A stretch of DNA of 64,000 nucleotides from Kiritimatiellia bacterium (GCA_028718125.1 JAQUMN010000002.1:134463-198462), one strand, 5' to 3'; positions 35,001 through 44,805 are shown, counted from the first letter of the stretch. A program made the numbers and translations. Notes: generated by a model from the sequence alone, not told the origin.

Positions 35001-37397
35001 TTAGTCAAAATCCGTGACGGTGTTAGGATTCAACGGATTCCATGTCCCGATATTATCGTAAAGGTTAGTCTTGTAGTTTCCATTCAAGTCGTCATGCACA
35101 GGAACATATGGCGCCGATTCTTTAAGTTTCACGCAAGCATCATTGACACTATTCGCATGCCAGCCGAACTGATGGAAGTTCCATATCCCATTTGTTACCC
35201 AAGTTGAACAACCTATTGGCAGCATTGGTTTACAGTGGAAAGGTTCGTCGTATAGTCCGTCGTTCACTCGCCGGACTTGAACCGTTACTCCACCTAAAAT
35301 TCGTGAGAATAGTTCCACGACGGCAGACATGTCACGACAATCAACAACATTGGTTGACATCATGGCTGACAAATGACACATACTGTTATAAATAGTATGT
35401 GATTGATAGCCGTCATACCTTTTCCCAAAGCCCGAATAGGCCCCGGTGGTGATATTAGCGACAACGTTTGTTTCATCAGTCGCCGTTGCAGCCCAATTAC
35501 AAGAATAATCAAGGACTTTTGTCCATGCATTCTGCTGACTTCCCTCTGTATTATCCCACGGCGAAACCGGTTCGGCCAGAATTGTATAAACCGTATGCGC
35601 ACCGGATGAATTTAAATCCCATTCCGAGGAACCCGACCCGTTAACGTTTGCCGCCTTCCATTGCCAGATATCTACCGTGGTTTTCTTGACACAATTCGGC
35701 GTTGTACCCGAAATTTGGAATAAAACATCGCTCGCCACTCCAGAAATAAAAATCACGTTCGTTTCAATCACATCGCCCAGAGATCCCCCGGTTCCCGCTG
35801 ATACTGCCCGCACATTGGCGCTGGTAATACTGGCTGGTTGAACACTCAATACGGTCTTAATTGCCACAGCACAGTTTGCCGTGTAACAAACCGCAATATT
35901 CGCACCGCTTTTAACCCATTCGCCTGCCGAGATGTCATAAGGCGTGCTATAGTCCTGCCGGATATTTATGGCGTCGTTCGAGGATGAAGCGGTGTCCCAG
36001 TTGAATTTGATATTCGTCACTTCCACTTTCACCACCGTGACCAAACACGTGTCACAACAATCTTCCAGCAAGCTCGACTGCGCCTTGACTACATACGTTG
36101 TCGCCGCCAGACCGCTGCAATTGAACGTGATCGCCGTGCCGCTTCCCGATATTCCCGATGGCTCACTGCTCCAGTTTGCCGTTCCATTGCCCAGGTAACT
36201 GTCGGCCGTAAGGTGCAAGGTTACAGAATTTGTCGTGCCTGCATAGACATTGCTTTCCACAATATCCACTTTCATGACGGTCACCGTGCATGTATCGTAA
36301 CAATTGGTCAAAAGGCTCGACTGCGCCCTGACCACATACGTCGTGGGTGTCAGACTGCTGCAACTAAACGTGATGGCCGTGCCGCTACCCGATATCCCTG
36401 AGGGCTGACTGCTCCAGTCCGCCGTCCCGTTGCCCAGGTAACTGTCAGCCGTAAGGTGCAATGTTACCGTATTGGTCGCCCCCACATAAATATTTGTTTC
36501 CACAATATCCACATTCAGGACGGTCAAACTCACCTGATCACAAAAATTGGTATAAACTTTTGAAGTTGCGCGGACGATGTAATTCGTCCCAACATTTTCG
36601 GGCATTATCTCCGTTCGCCATGCACCGTTGGATAGGATTTCAGCTCCGCCTGAACCTGACAAATCCGGGATCAACGACCAATTCACGCCTTGCGGAATAT
36701 TTGTTCCGGTCACTGAATATTGCACGTTACTTCCACCAACGAAGGTCATGGCCTCCCGCGGCATGATCCAGATGTCTGGAATTATCAACTCATAATAAAC
36801 ATTCGTAATATCAACCTGATACGTGCCGGAATCGTTTTGATTTGGCCCCAGAAAATTAGTCGGAATGACCGGACCGATATCCACCACGTTTGACATCGGC
36901 GGATAATCCCCCAGACTTCCTACCATCACGTTTGAAATTGCCACCGGAATTCCGTTGGTAGTTGACCACCAGGCCGACGTGGATGCTCGAAATGCAATTT
37001 GATTCTGTAAGACCCACAGATACGCGCCCCATTTGCCATTTACCGACTTGGTCCCACGCACCCACCCTACGTTGTCGAATATTTTGCCAGAATAGTTTGA
37101 TGTAGCACCGGTGTAATTCACCGCTGCAATCCAAGCGCTCATGGCCGATCCATAGCAGACGGGAATTGCCGCCTGCTTTTCAATGGCGTTTGAATTAACC
37201 TGGATCGAACCATTAATAATATCCGTCAATTTATCGGATTCTTCGTTTAACAGATATTCTGTCGGAATCCCCTTGAGGTCAAATTGTACCGATGAAAACG
37301 ATCGGTTTAGGTAGTAATATGGCGTTTGGGCCGGAACATTCATTGCTAATAAAAGTCCCGCAAGAATTATAACTTCTTTTGCCCGCGAAACACGCAT
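35001..37397 (-). CDS. large secreted modular protein, copy 3 (transglutaminase-like C-terminal region)
   Basis: 798 residues. Signal peptide at the N-terminus (VIILAGLLLAMNVPAQ). Shared domain from YYYLNRSFSSVQFDL to about residue 245, then an Ig-like segment and two near-identical 80-residue repeats (each with TVTLHLTADSYLGNGTA and PSGISGSGTAITF). From VEVTNIKFNWDTASSS it follows copy 1. Cys about 687 (VDCRDMSAVV), His about 747 (FGWHANSV) and Asp about 753 (NDACVKL) repeat the C-H-D order seen in copy 1. The ATG at 37397 is chosen because the 36 preceding in-frame codons run through a strong hairpin (37438-37474). It heads an apparent operon with 34422, 32447 and 31756. Confidence 0.75.
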   Translation of the reverse strand: MRVSRAKEVIILAGLLLAMNVPAQTPYYYLNRSFSSVQFDLKGIPTEYLLNEESDKLTDIINGSIQVNSNAIEKQAAIPVCYGSAMSAWIAAVNYTGATSNYSGKIFDNVGWVRGTKSVNGKWGAYLWVLQNQIAFRASTSAWWSTTNGIPVAISNVMVGSLGDYPPMSNVVDIGPVIPTNFLGPNQNDSGTYQVDITNVYYELIIPDIWIMPREAMTFVGGSNVQYSVTGTNIPQGVNWSLIPDLSGSGGAEILSNGAWRTEIMPENVGTNYIVRATSKVYTNFCDQVSLTVLNVDIVETNIYVGATNTVTLHLTADSYLGNGTADWSSQPSGISGSGTAITFSCSSLTPTTYVVRAQSSLLTNCYDTCTVTVMKVDIVESNVYAGTTNSVTLHLTADSYLGNGTANWSSEPSGISGSGTAITFNCSGLAATTYVVKAQSSLLEDCCDTCLVTVVKVEVTNIKFNWDTASSSNDAINIRQDYSTPYDISAGEWVKSGANIAVCYTANCAVAIKTVLSVQPASITSANVRAVSAGTGGSLGDVIETNVIFISGVASDVLFQISGTTPNCVKKTTVDIWQWKAANVNGSGSSEWDLNSSGAHTVYTILAEPVSPWDNTEGSQQNAWTKVLDYSCNWAATATDETNVVANITTGAYSGFGKRYDGYQSHTIYNSMCHLSAMMSTNVVDCRDMSAVVELFSRILGGVTVQVRRVNDGLYDEPFHCKPMLPIGCSTWVTNGIWNFHQFGWHANSVNDACVKLKESAPYVPVHDDLNGNYKTNLYDNIGTWNPLNPNTVTDFD
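36514..36674 (-). repeat. 161-bp identical segment shared by copies 2 and 3
   Basis: Partner of 33780-33940. Confidence 0.8.
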
Positions 37398-37437
37398 AAC
37401 TACGCGAAATAAGCCTGCAAAGCCTAAATCTTTTCCG

Positions 37438-37474
37438 TAATTTTTCTTCCGCGCCAAGCGCGGAAGAAAAATTA
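37438..37474. repeat. perfect 17-bp stem hairpin upstream of copy 3
   Basis: TAATTTTTCTTCCGCGC is followed by three bases and its exact complement. It lies 40 bases before the copy 3 ATG and 87 bases after the end of the 37561 gene. The A/T blocks are inside the stem, so there is no free T tract; it may be a 5' leader structure or a palindromic repeat, less likely an intrinsic terminator. Confidence 0.6.
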
Positions 37475-37560
37475 TGGAAACAGCGCTTTCACTTCGTGAT
37501 TTCATTCTCTTTTCGCGTCCTTTAGCGTGCTTCGCGGGTTATAGTTTTTCTCATCGCGGG

Positions 37561-40500
37561 CTAATTCTTTTTATAAAATTTACCCGACAACGCGTTCAAT
37601 GCATCCCGCATATCAATCAAATCCGCCTGTGAGCCGGGGGTGTTGGTAAATACCGGCACAGACCCATAGAACAGCATCCAATGCCGGGTAATCTTCTGCC
37701 TTGCTGCCTCCCGTACTATTGATGCATTCGCATCATTTTCATCCAACGGGTCAAATCCATGATCTATTTCCCATTTATCGGAAAGTCCATCACCATCCGT
37801 GTCCGTATCATATGGGTCTGTCCCGTATATCATTTCCAACCAATCCGGCAGGCCGTCGCCGTCGGAATCCGGGTCGGCTAGCACGATATTCGCGTTCATC
37901 ACGTCCCCGACTAGATACACCGGATTTATCACCGTCATTCCCTGCGCCTCCCAAAAATCGTTGTCCGCGTTCCCATTAGAATCACGCCAGGCCTGGATCC
38001 AATACGCCCTCAACGCCGGAAGGTTGGTGCACGCATACGCGCCAAGCTGACTCAAGGTTTGCAATCGCTTAATCCCGCTCATGGCTCCGTTCGTTGTAGC
38101 CACCACATAGATGGCCCCTGTTTGTGGTCCGCCATAACTAACCTCCCCAGAAATCATGCTGCATGGATAAGACGATGCATCGGTCGGATTCGTGCCCCAT
38201 TTAACCTCGATCATGTCTGAGTATTCGTCGCCATCCGTATCGGGATTTGCAGGATCAGTTCCGTATCGATATTCATCAATATTAATTAAGCCATCATTAT
38301 CATAATCGCCGTCCGCGCCCTGATTTAAGTTGCCGAAGTATTTGATTTCCCACCAATCCGGCATCCCGTCGTTATCCGGATCCACTTCCAGCGGAAACGT
38401 CAACGACACCATTGTACGATCCGCAAATCCGTATAGACCCTCTATTGTCATTGCCGTGAATTGATTCCCGGCGAAAGGCGCAAGCCCCAGATTGGTTGCC
38501 ACCATTGACCCGTTCAAAAACACTTGCCAGCGCCGCGCTTCATAGTCAAGCATGGCCGCCACCCGCACCCATTGCGACGTCGTATATGAAGGCCCATTCG
38601 TCAGTGCCACCCATGCCCCGTTCGTCCCTGAGAACCCGTCATAAACCACAAGACGTCCGCTGCCATTGAAGAACCAGGCCACGGCCGAATCTATTGTCCC
38701 GCTCGGCGCCGTGGCGGCATCCGTCCGCTGGGCCACACTAATCCAGATCGTCCGATTCGTGCATGCAAACAATTGTCGCGCTTCCGTATTCGTCTCCGTA
38801 TTATTCGACAGCAGCAATGCCTGCGCGCCCTCGTATACGATGTTCGTCTGAACAAACGCCCCGTTCGTCGGACTCGCCTCCCATCCGTGCTGCCCATGAA
38901 TTGCACCCACATACACCGTGTTCGATACTTCAAAACCCTCAATAAACGGCACTCGCGCATATACATTCGAGGTCACCGGACTCTTACCATACTTTACCTC
39001 ATCGCCGTCCCGCAGACCGTCCCCGTCCGTGTCTTCCTTCGTCGGGTCCGTCCCAAGTTGGTATTCCTGCAGGTTGGCCAGACCATCGTTGTCCGGATCG
39101 TCGCCGGCAACTTGATCCAAGTTGCCAAAGTATTTCATCTCCCACCAGTCCGGAAGCCCGTCGTTATCCATCTCGGGATTTAAAAGGGTGATATCCGCGT
39201 CGGTCACGTCCACTGTCAGATACACCAGATTTGACCCCTGCGCCTCCCAGGAATCCTTGCTCCCGTTCCCACTCGAGTCCCGCCACGCTACGATCCAGTT
39301 CGTCCGCAAAGCCGGAGCGTTGGTGAACGCATACACTCTCGGCTGGCTCATTGACTGCAACTGCAGAACACTGCCACCATATCCGTTCGTTGACAACGCC
39401 ACGTAGATCGTCCCTGTCTGCGAACCGGCGCAACTTACCAACCCCGAAAGCACCCGCTGCGGAATCGAAGTCCCATCCCCAGGATTCGTCCCATACTGGT
39501 ATTCCTGCAGATTCGTCCACCCATCGCCATCCGGATCGTCATCCGCGCCCCACGCCAATGTCCCCAGCCACTCCCACTCCCACCAGTCCGGTAATCCGTC
39601 CAAGTCGCTATCCGGATCGGATAATTCTATATTTTGTGTCATCTCGGGCTGGGTCAGAGCCACGAGATTGGAGCCCTGCGCTTCGCTAAAGTTGTTGGTC
39701 CCATCTCCATTACTATCCCGCCACGCGGTGATCCAGTTCGTCGTTAACGCCGACAGATTGCTGAATGCATAGCCGCCAGGCCCAGATAATTGTTGCACAA
39801 TGCCAGTGCCGTCGGCATTCGTCGCCATCACAACATAATAGCAGACACCGGTCTGCGGACCGCTATATGTCAGTTGGCCCGATATCGTTGTCATCGGGTA
39901 TGATAACGGATTGGTCGGATCCGATTGCCATGGCGCCTGCAACTCGATCCAGTCGGAATATCCGTCCCCGTCCGTGTCTGCGTTCCACGGATCCGTGCCA
40001 TGCTGATATTCCTGCAGATTGGTCAATCCGTCGCCATCCGCATCCTGACTCGCATCCGTAGGATCGTAAGGATTAGATCCGTGTTCTATCTCCCACCAGT
40101 CCGGCATTCCGTCGTTATCCGAATCCACGTCCAGCGGCGCCATCAACGACACCATTGTACGATCCGCAAATCCGTATAGACCCTCTATTGTCATTGCCGT
40201 GAATTGATTCCCGGCGAAAGGCGCAAGCCCCAGATTGGTTGCCACCATTGACCCGTTCAAAAACACCTGCCAGCGCCGCGCTTCATAGTCAAGCATGGCC
40301 GCCACCCGCACCCATTGCGACGTCGTATATGAAGGCCCATTCGTCAGTGCCACCCATGCCCCGTTCGTCCCTGAGAACCCGTCATAAACCACAAGACGTC
40401 CGCTGCCATTGAAGAACCAGGCCACGGCCGAATCTATTGTCCCGCTCGGCGCCGTGGCGGCATCCGTCCGCTGGGCCACACTAATCCAGATCGTCCGATT

Positions 40501-42726
40501 CGTGCATGCAAACAATTGTCGCGCTTCCGTATTCGTCTCCGTATTATTCGACAGCAGCAATGCCTGCGCGCCCTCGTATACGATGTTCGTCTGAACAAAC
40601 GCCCCGTTCGTCGGACTCGCCTCCCATCCGTGCTGCCCATGAATTGCACCCACATACACCGTGTTCGATACTTCAAAACCCTCAATAAACGGCACTCGCG
40701 CATATACATTCGAGGTCACCGGACTCTTACCATACTTTACCTCATCGCCGTCCCGCAGACCGTCCCCGTCCGTGTCTTCCTTCGTCGGGTCCGTCCCAAG
40801 TTGGTATTCCTGCAGGTTGGTCAATCCGTCGCCATCCGCATCCTGACTCGCATCCGTAGGATCGTAAGGATTAAATCCGTGTTCTATCTCCCACCAGTCC
40901 GGCATTCCGTCGTTATCCGAATCCACGTCCAGCGGCGCCATCAACGACGCCGTCATACGATCGGCATACCCAAACTGCCCGCGCACCTTCACCACCGTGA
41001 ACCGATCCCACGCCCCGGAACCAAACCCAAGGTTGTCCGCCAACATCACTCCGTTCAAGTAGACCCGCCAACGCCGTGCATCATAGTCAAGTCTGGCCGC
41101 CACCCGCGCCCACTGCGCCGTCGCATAAGGTGCGTGATTTGTCAGCGCCACCCATGCCCCGTTCGTCCCCGCCAGACCGTTGTATACCACCAGCTGGCCG
41201 TCTTTATTGAAGAACCATGTTGCCGCCGAACACGTCGCACCAGTCGGCGCTGAACTCCGATCCGTCCGCTGGGCCACACCGGCCCAGATCGTCCGATTCG
41301 TGCATGCAAACAATTGCCGCGCTTCCGTATTCGTCTCCGTATTATTCGACAGCAGCAATGCCTGCGCGCCCTCGTATACGATGTTCGTCTGAACAAACGC
41401 CCCGTTCGTCGGACTCGCCTCCCATCCGTGCTGCCCATGAATTGCACCCACATACACCGTGTTCGATACTTCAAAACCCTCAATAAACGGCACTCGCGCA
41501 TATACATTCGAGGTCACCGGACTCTTACCATACTTTACCTCATCGCCGTCCCGCAGACCGTCCCCGTCCGTGTCTTCCTTCGTCGGGTCCGTCCCAAGTT
41601 GGTATTCCTGCAGGTTGGTCAGACCATCGTTGTCCGGATCCAAGCTCGCATCGTTGACCAATGGATTCAACCCGTGTGCCACTTCCCAGCCATCGGGCAT
41701 CCCATCACCGTCCGTATCCGCATTATGCGGATCCGTGCCGTGCTGATATTCCTGAAGATTCGTCAGACCGTCGTTGTCCGGGTCCAAATCAGAATCATTC
41801 ACCAATGGGTCCAAATTATGCGCCACTTCCCAGCCATCATCGATTCCATCGTCGTCCGTATCCGCATTTACCGGATCCGTGCCGTAAATCACCTCCGAAC
41901 CGTCCGAAAGTCCATCGCCGTCCGTATCAACGCAGTAGTCGGATGCGCCCAATTGCGCCTCCATTTCCCGGTCCAATCCGTCGCCGTCTTCATCCACATA
42001 TAGCAAGCCCTCATACAGCGTGCTCTCGCCCGTTCCGCGGCGCAGGTGAATTCCCACTGCGGTCGGATATGTCACCAGCGGCACCGCCAGCGTACGGGTC
42101 AAGGTCGTCTCATTCCCGCTCATCAGGTTCCCGAACAAGTTCGCGGCCACCACCGTCTCGTTGGTGTCGAACAAATCCATATACAGCGAGGCGGACCCAT
42201 GGTCGAAGAACGTCAGTCTGTAGCGTAAATTGTTCGTCAGGATCGTCCGGTCCAGGTCCACGTTCAGGCTCCCCACATCGTTGCTTTCCGTTGCCAGCAC
42301 ATGCCAGCAGACGGGATTGGTCAGCCAGTCCCCGTCAATTTTATAGACGTTCAAGAGCCAGTCGGGATGGGCGTATTCGTATCCATTTCCATCCGTAAAG
42401 TTCGGATCGCCGAAGCGGACGAAGGCCCGGCTGATGGCGTTCGAGTCAATTAAATCGCCGAATTCGTCGTGATCGGTATCGGCCGCGAATGGATCTGTCA
42501 ATTTTACGTACTCGAAACTGTTGGTCAGCCCATCCGAATCGTTATCGATCAGGGCATCGGCAGAATTGGTGGGATTGAGGCCAAAGAAGATTTCATAGAC
42601 GTCGCTCATGCCGTCCTGATCGCTATCCGCGCCCTGGGCAAAAAGGAAGGCGGAACATAAAATCAGGCAGGCAGAAACCGCCAACAGGATCGAGAGATTG
42701 ATAGAAAATCGCTTTTCGGGTGACAT
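37561..42726 (-). CDS. giant secreted protein with DxDxDG (thrombospondin-3-like) repeats
   Basis: 1721 residues. Signal peptide (SILLAVSACLILCSAFLFAQ). Many calcium-binding-type repeats of the form DxDxDGLxDxxExxxGTDP occur throughout, e.g. DTDGDGLRDGDEVKYGKSP. Three copies of a roughly 200-residue beta jellyroll-like module start FIEGFEVSNTVYVGAIHGQ and end before DVDSDNDGMPDWWE. Three shorter modules begin ISGxxxYxGPQTG and contain ITAWRDSNGDG. The three large modules are nearly identical in DNA over long stretches (see repeat entries). Probably an extracellular or surface adhesin or binding protein stabilised by calcium; no enzymatic motif seen. The C-terminus ends KFYKKN without a recognised sorting signal. 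Confidence 0.85.
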   Translation of the reverse strand: MSPEKRFSINLSILLAVSACLILCSAFLFAQGADSDQDGMSDVYEIFFGLNPTNSADALIDNDSDGLTNSFEYVKLTDPFAADTDHDEFGDLIDSNAISRAFVRFGDPNFTDGNGYEYAHPDWLLNVYKIDGDWLTNPVCWHVLATESNDVGSLNVDLDRTILTNNLRYRLTFFDHGSASLYMDLFDTNETVVAANLFGNLMSGNETTLTRTLAVPLVTYPTAVGIHLRRGTGESTLYEGLLYVDEDGDGLDREMEAQLGASDYCVDTDGDGLSDGSEVIYGTDPVNADTDDDGIDDGWEVAHNLDPLVNDSDLDPDNDGLTNLQEYQHGTDPHNADTDGDGMPDGWEVAHGLNPLVNDASLDPDNDGLTNLQEYQLGTDPTKEDTDGDGLRDGDEVKYGKSPVTSNVYARVPFIEGFEVSNTVYVGAIHGQHGWEASPTNGAFVQTNIVYEGAQALLLSNNTETNTEARQLFACTNRTIWAGVAQRTDRSSAPTGATCSAATWFFNKDGQLVVYNGLAGTNGAWVALTNHAPYATAQWARVAARLDYDARRWRVYLNGVMLADNLGFGSGAWDRFTVVKVRGQFGYADRMTASLMAPLDVDSDNDGMPDWWEIEHGFNPYDPTDASQDADGDGLTNLQEYQLGTDPTKEDTDGDGLRDGDEVKYGKSPVTSNVYARVPFIEGFEVSNTVYVGAIHGQHGWEASPTNGAFVQTNIVYEGAQALLLSNNTETNTEARQLFACTNRTIWISVAQRTDAATAPSGTIDSAVAWFFNGSGRLVVYDGFSGTNGAWVALTNGPSYTTSQWVRVAAMLDYEARRWQVFLNGSMVATNLGLAPFAGNQFTAMTIEGLYGFADRTMVSLMAPLDVDSDNDGMPDWWEIEHGSNPYDPTDASQDADGDGLTNLQEYQHGTDPWNADTDGDGYSDWIELQAPWQSDPTNPLSYPMTTISGQLTYSGPQTGVCYYVVMATNADGTGIVQQLSGPGGYAFSNLSALTTNWITAWRDSNGDGTNNFSEAQGSNLVALTQPEMTQNIELSDPDSDLDGLPDWWEWEWLGTLAWGADDDPDGDGWTNLQEYQYGTNPGDGTSIPQRVLSGLVSCAGSQTGTIYVALSTNGYGGSVLQLQSMSQPRVYAFTNAPALRTNWIVAWRDSSGNGSKDSWEAQGSNLVYLTVDVTDADITLLNPEMDNDGLPDWWEMKYFGNLDQVAGDDPDNDGLANLQEYQLGTDPTKEDTDGDGLRDGDEVKYGKSPVTSNVYARVPFIEGFEVSNTVYVGAIHGQHGWEASPTNGAFVQTNIVYEGAQALLLSNNTETNTEARQLFACTNRTIWISVAQRTDAATAPSGTIDSAVAWFFNGSGRLVVYDGFSGTNGAWVALTNGPSYTTSQWVRVAAMLDYEARRWQVFLNGSMVATNLGLAPFAGNQFTAMTIEGLYGFADRTMVSLTFPLEVDPDNDGMPDWWEIKYFGNLNQGADGDYDNDGLINIDEYRYGTDPANPDTDGDEYSDMIEVKWGTNPTDASSYPCSMISGEVSYGGPQTGAIYVVATTNGAMSGIKRLQTLSQLGAYACTNLPALRAYWIQAWRDSNGNADNDFWEAQGMTVINPVYLVGDVMNANIVLADPDSDGDGLPDWLEMIYGTDPYDTDTDGDGLSDKWEIDHGFDPLDENDANASIVREAARQKITRHWMLFYGSVPVFTNTPGSQADLIDMRDALNALSGKFYKKN
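38400..39077 (-). repeat. 678-bp intragenic repeat, unit 1
   Basis: Nearly identical to 40143-40820 (offset 1743; I find one difference, in the AAACAC[T/C]TGCC segment). Confidence 0.85.
40143..40820 (-). repeat. 678-bp intragenic repeat, unit 2
   Basis: Partner of 38400-39077; its last roughly 334 bp also match 41285-41618. Confidence 0.85.
41285..41618 (-). repeat. partial intragenic repeat, unit 3
   Basis: About 334 bp almost identical to the corresponding part of unit 2 (offset 798), while the rest of this module (40935-41284) has diverged. Confidence 0.8.
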
Positions 42727-42807
42727 GAATATTCTTTCGTCGAAATCATCCGATTATACGGTATCCGGGTTTTCTTGCGTTGTTTTCCCGTCCCGGCGGG
42801 ATTGCGG

Positions 42808-44166
42808 TCAATAGATCTTTATGATCACGCCCAAGCGCTGGAACTCGTAGGCGCCGATGTCCACGGTGCCTTCGATGATCCGCCGCCGGCCATCCAAATC
42901 AATGGCGTCATTCATCCAGCCCTGGTTGATGCCCTTATTGATGCAAGGCGAGTCAGGCGACAGGTGATAATCTTTCCCGGAAAAATTCACAAATGCAGGA
43001 TCGTTGGTGATATTGCCTTCGCCATAGAGTGGCATCGGCAAAGTGCAGCAGTAATAGGATGTCATATTGGGTGATATATTATTGCTGATAACTGCGCCCG
43101 ATGCGCCGGCATAACCAATATTGGAATAAACAATGCAATTAGTGAGGCAACTCAGTACATTCATGCTGATGCCGCCGATACCGGCGGAGCTATAATTACT
43201 GACAATCGTGCAGTTAACAGGTGCTTTGTTATCGGCGTTGAATGCATGGAACCCGCCGCCGACACCGCTGGCACGATTATTGGCGATCAGGCTGTTAAAT
43301 ATAGATTTCACACGGTATACTCCCCCGCCGTGCGCCTTAGCATAGTTATACATGAACACACAGTTGCTGACGACAGTGTTTGCGCCATAGCCAATCCCGC
43401 CGCCGCAGAAATTTGGTTCATACCCCTTGTTGTAAATAAAAAGGCAGCCGGTCACCCGGTCGCCGGCGCTGTATATCCCCCCGCCGGCGCGGTGGCCATA
43501 ATTGTTGGAGAATACGCAATCCGCCACCACGCTGCAATATGCGCCCCCGCCGCCGTAGCCTTCCGGCGCACTTGGGTACCGGGCCACGTTATCGGCGATT
43601 AAACAGTTGCGCCAGGTACCGCCGTACAACCCGCCAGCGCGACAGGCAAAATTGCTGATTATAAGGCAATTCGACACCACGGAATTGTTGCCGGCGCAAA
43701 AAACACCGCCACCGAACCCGGAAACAACGGCGCCATTGCTATCCGCATATCCTTTGGTAATCGTAAAGCCGATCAACACGGCCCCGTTGGTCAGATACAC
43801 ACCGCGAATAGCCGCCGAACCGTTGCTGAAGGTGTTCGGATCCGGAGCCCCCTCGATTACGGTGTCCGCCCAGTTTATGCTGACCGCTCTGACTGTGATA
43901 CCTTTCGTAACAGCAACACGATTAGCAAGCTGAGAAGCCGCCGTTTGGCTCCCGGTGTTATACACGCCGTTGGACACCAACACCGTGTCGGACGCGACGC
44001 ATTCGGCGTCGTCAATCGCTTGCTGAATGTTGCTCGCGGCCGTCATCCAGCTCGTAAAAGGGCTCGACGCCTCCGCGTTGTCCTTGACAACATAATGCGT
44101 ATCCGCAAACGCCGGACCAGCGCAGACCAGACCGAGCAACAATCCAAATAATATTTGTTTTTTCAT
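42808..44166 (-). CDS. secreted right-handed beta-helix protein (choice-of-anchor Q type)
   Basis: 452 residues. Signal peptide QILFGLLLGLVCAGPAFA, then HYVVKDNAEASSPFTSWMTAASNIQQAI (the usual opening of pectin-lyase-fold proteins with this anchor), about ten parallel beta-helix coils rich in Gly, Asn and Cys (VVSNCxxxxN pattern repeated), and the closing VDIGAYEFQ motif. The ATG at 44166 follows AGGATCAACAGAG; the longer frame to 44271 adds a basic, non-signal sequence. It is a larger relative of 29196. Presumably on the cell surface or released; ligand unknown. Confidence 0.82.
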   Translation of the reverse strand: MKKQILFGLLLGLVCAGPAFADTHYVVKDNAEASSPFTSWMTAASNIQQAIDDAECVASDTVLVSNGVYNTGSQTAASQLANRVAVTKGITVRAVSINWADTVIEGAPDPNTFSNGSAAIRGVYLTNGAVLIGFTITKGYADSNGAVVSGFGGGVFCAGNNSVVSNCLIISNFACRAGGLYGGTWRNCLIADNVARYPSAPEGYGGGGAYCSVVADCVFSNNYGHRAGGGIYSAGDRVTGCLFIYNKGYEPNFCGGGIGYGANTVVSNCVFMYNYAKAHGGGVYRVKSIFNSLIANNRASGVGGGFHAFNADNKAPVNCTIVSNYSSAGIGGISMNVLSCLTNCIVYSNIGYAGASGAVISNNISPNMTSYYCCTLPMPLYGEGNITNDPAFVNFSGKDYHLSPDSPCINKGINQGWMNDAIDLDGRRRIIEGTVDIGAYEFQRLGVIIKIY

Positions 44167-44334
44167 CTCTGTTGATCCTATTATTTCACCCCACGAATCA
44201 CGAGCCCGTCTCGTCTGAAAAAGAATACGAAACAAATTCACGGGCGCCCTATGGGACGCCCGCGAACACATTTCTCACAAATAATTATTTGTACTTCTAT
44301 TAGCGATTCCCATCGTTGTCAATCTTTTTTTTAT

Positions 44335-44642
44335 CAGGACATTCCCCGGTTTTTGTAAATTGTGGCGGAGTATTTATCTCTCGTAAAAAAAAGGGGGATA
44401 GACTATCCCCAGTTTTTTACGATCCACTTATTCCGTTTTTAATCATAACCAACGTCTTACAAATTGGTTGCAGCACAAAAACAGACAGAATCGAATGCTG
44501 AGCATTCGTAGAACGCAACGTCCAGTCCAGGTTCAAGCGCCCTTTTTATAGAAACAGGCTCATTTCAGATAATTAATCGAGCAAACCGCTGTTAACATTG
44601 GCTTATACTGACGTAACCTCCTAAAAACCGGGGAATGTCCTG
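44335..44642. repeat. REP/MITE-like unit with 20-bp perfect inverted ends
   Basis: CAGGACATTCCCCGGTTTTT at 44335-44354 has its exact complement at 44623-44642. Between them is a further related palindrome (GGGGGATAGACTATCCCC). No gene is supported inside: a 61-codon frame at 44316-44501 has no protein features. It lies directly beside the insertion sequence at 44685. The pattern is like REP sequences or a small non-autonomous element. Confidence 0.65.
44385..44418. terminator. bidirectional intrinsic terminator
   Basis: Eight A, then the stem GGGGATA-GAC-TATCCCC, then AGTTTTTT. The stem is flanked by A and T tracts on both sides, so it could stop transcription from either direction. It sits inside the REP-like unit. 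Confidence 0.6.
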
Positions 44643-44805
44643 CTTTTTATCTTCTCTTTTTTTGAGATCGGGGAGTTGGGTGGGCAGCGATTCCAAATTA
44701 GGAATTCTTCGAGTTCATGAAAGGCTAAGACGATGCGGTTAAGAGAGGGGCAGCCATCGGGCGTCTCGGAGAGTCGAAAAAAGATTCTTCGGGACGCTTA
44801 TTTTG

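Noticed and set aside
37438-37474. Hairpin as intrinsic terminator
   Set aside because: The T and A blocks are inside the stem, so no free U tract follows on either strand; kept only as an unexplained hairpin.
37561-42726. Regular repeats that could suggest a CRISPR array or tandem satellite
   Set aside because: The repeats are in-frame codons for DxDxDG modules, hundreds of bases long and translated without stops; there are no short identical repeats with unique spacers, and no cas genes.
44316-44501. 61-codon frame near the REP unit
   Set aside because: It runs through the inverted repeat and terminator palindrome; composition is not protein-like.
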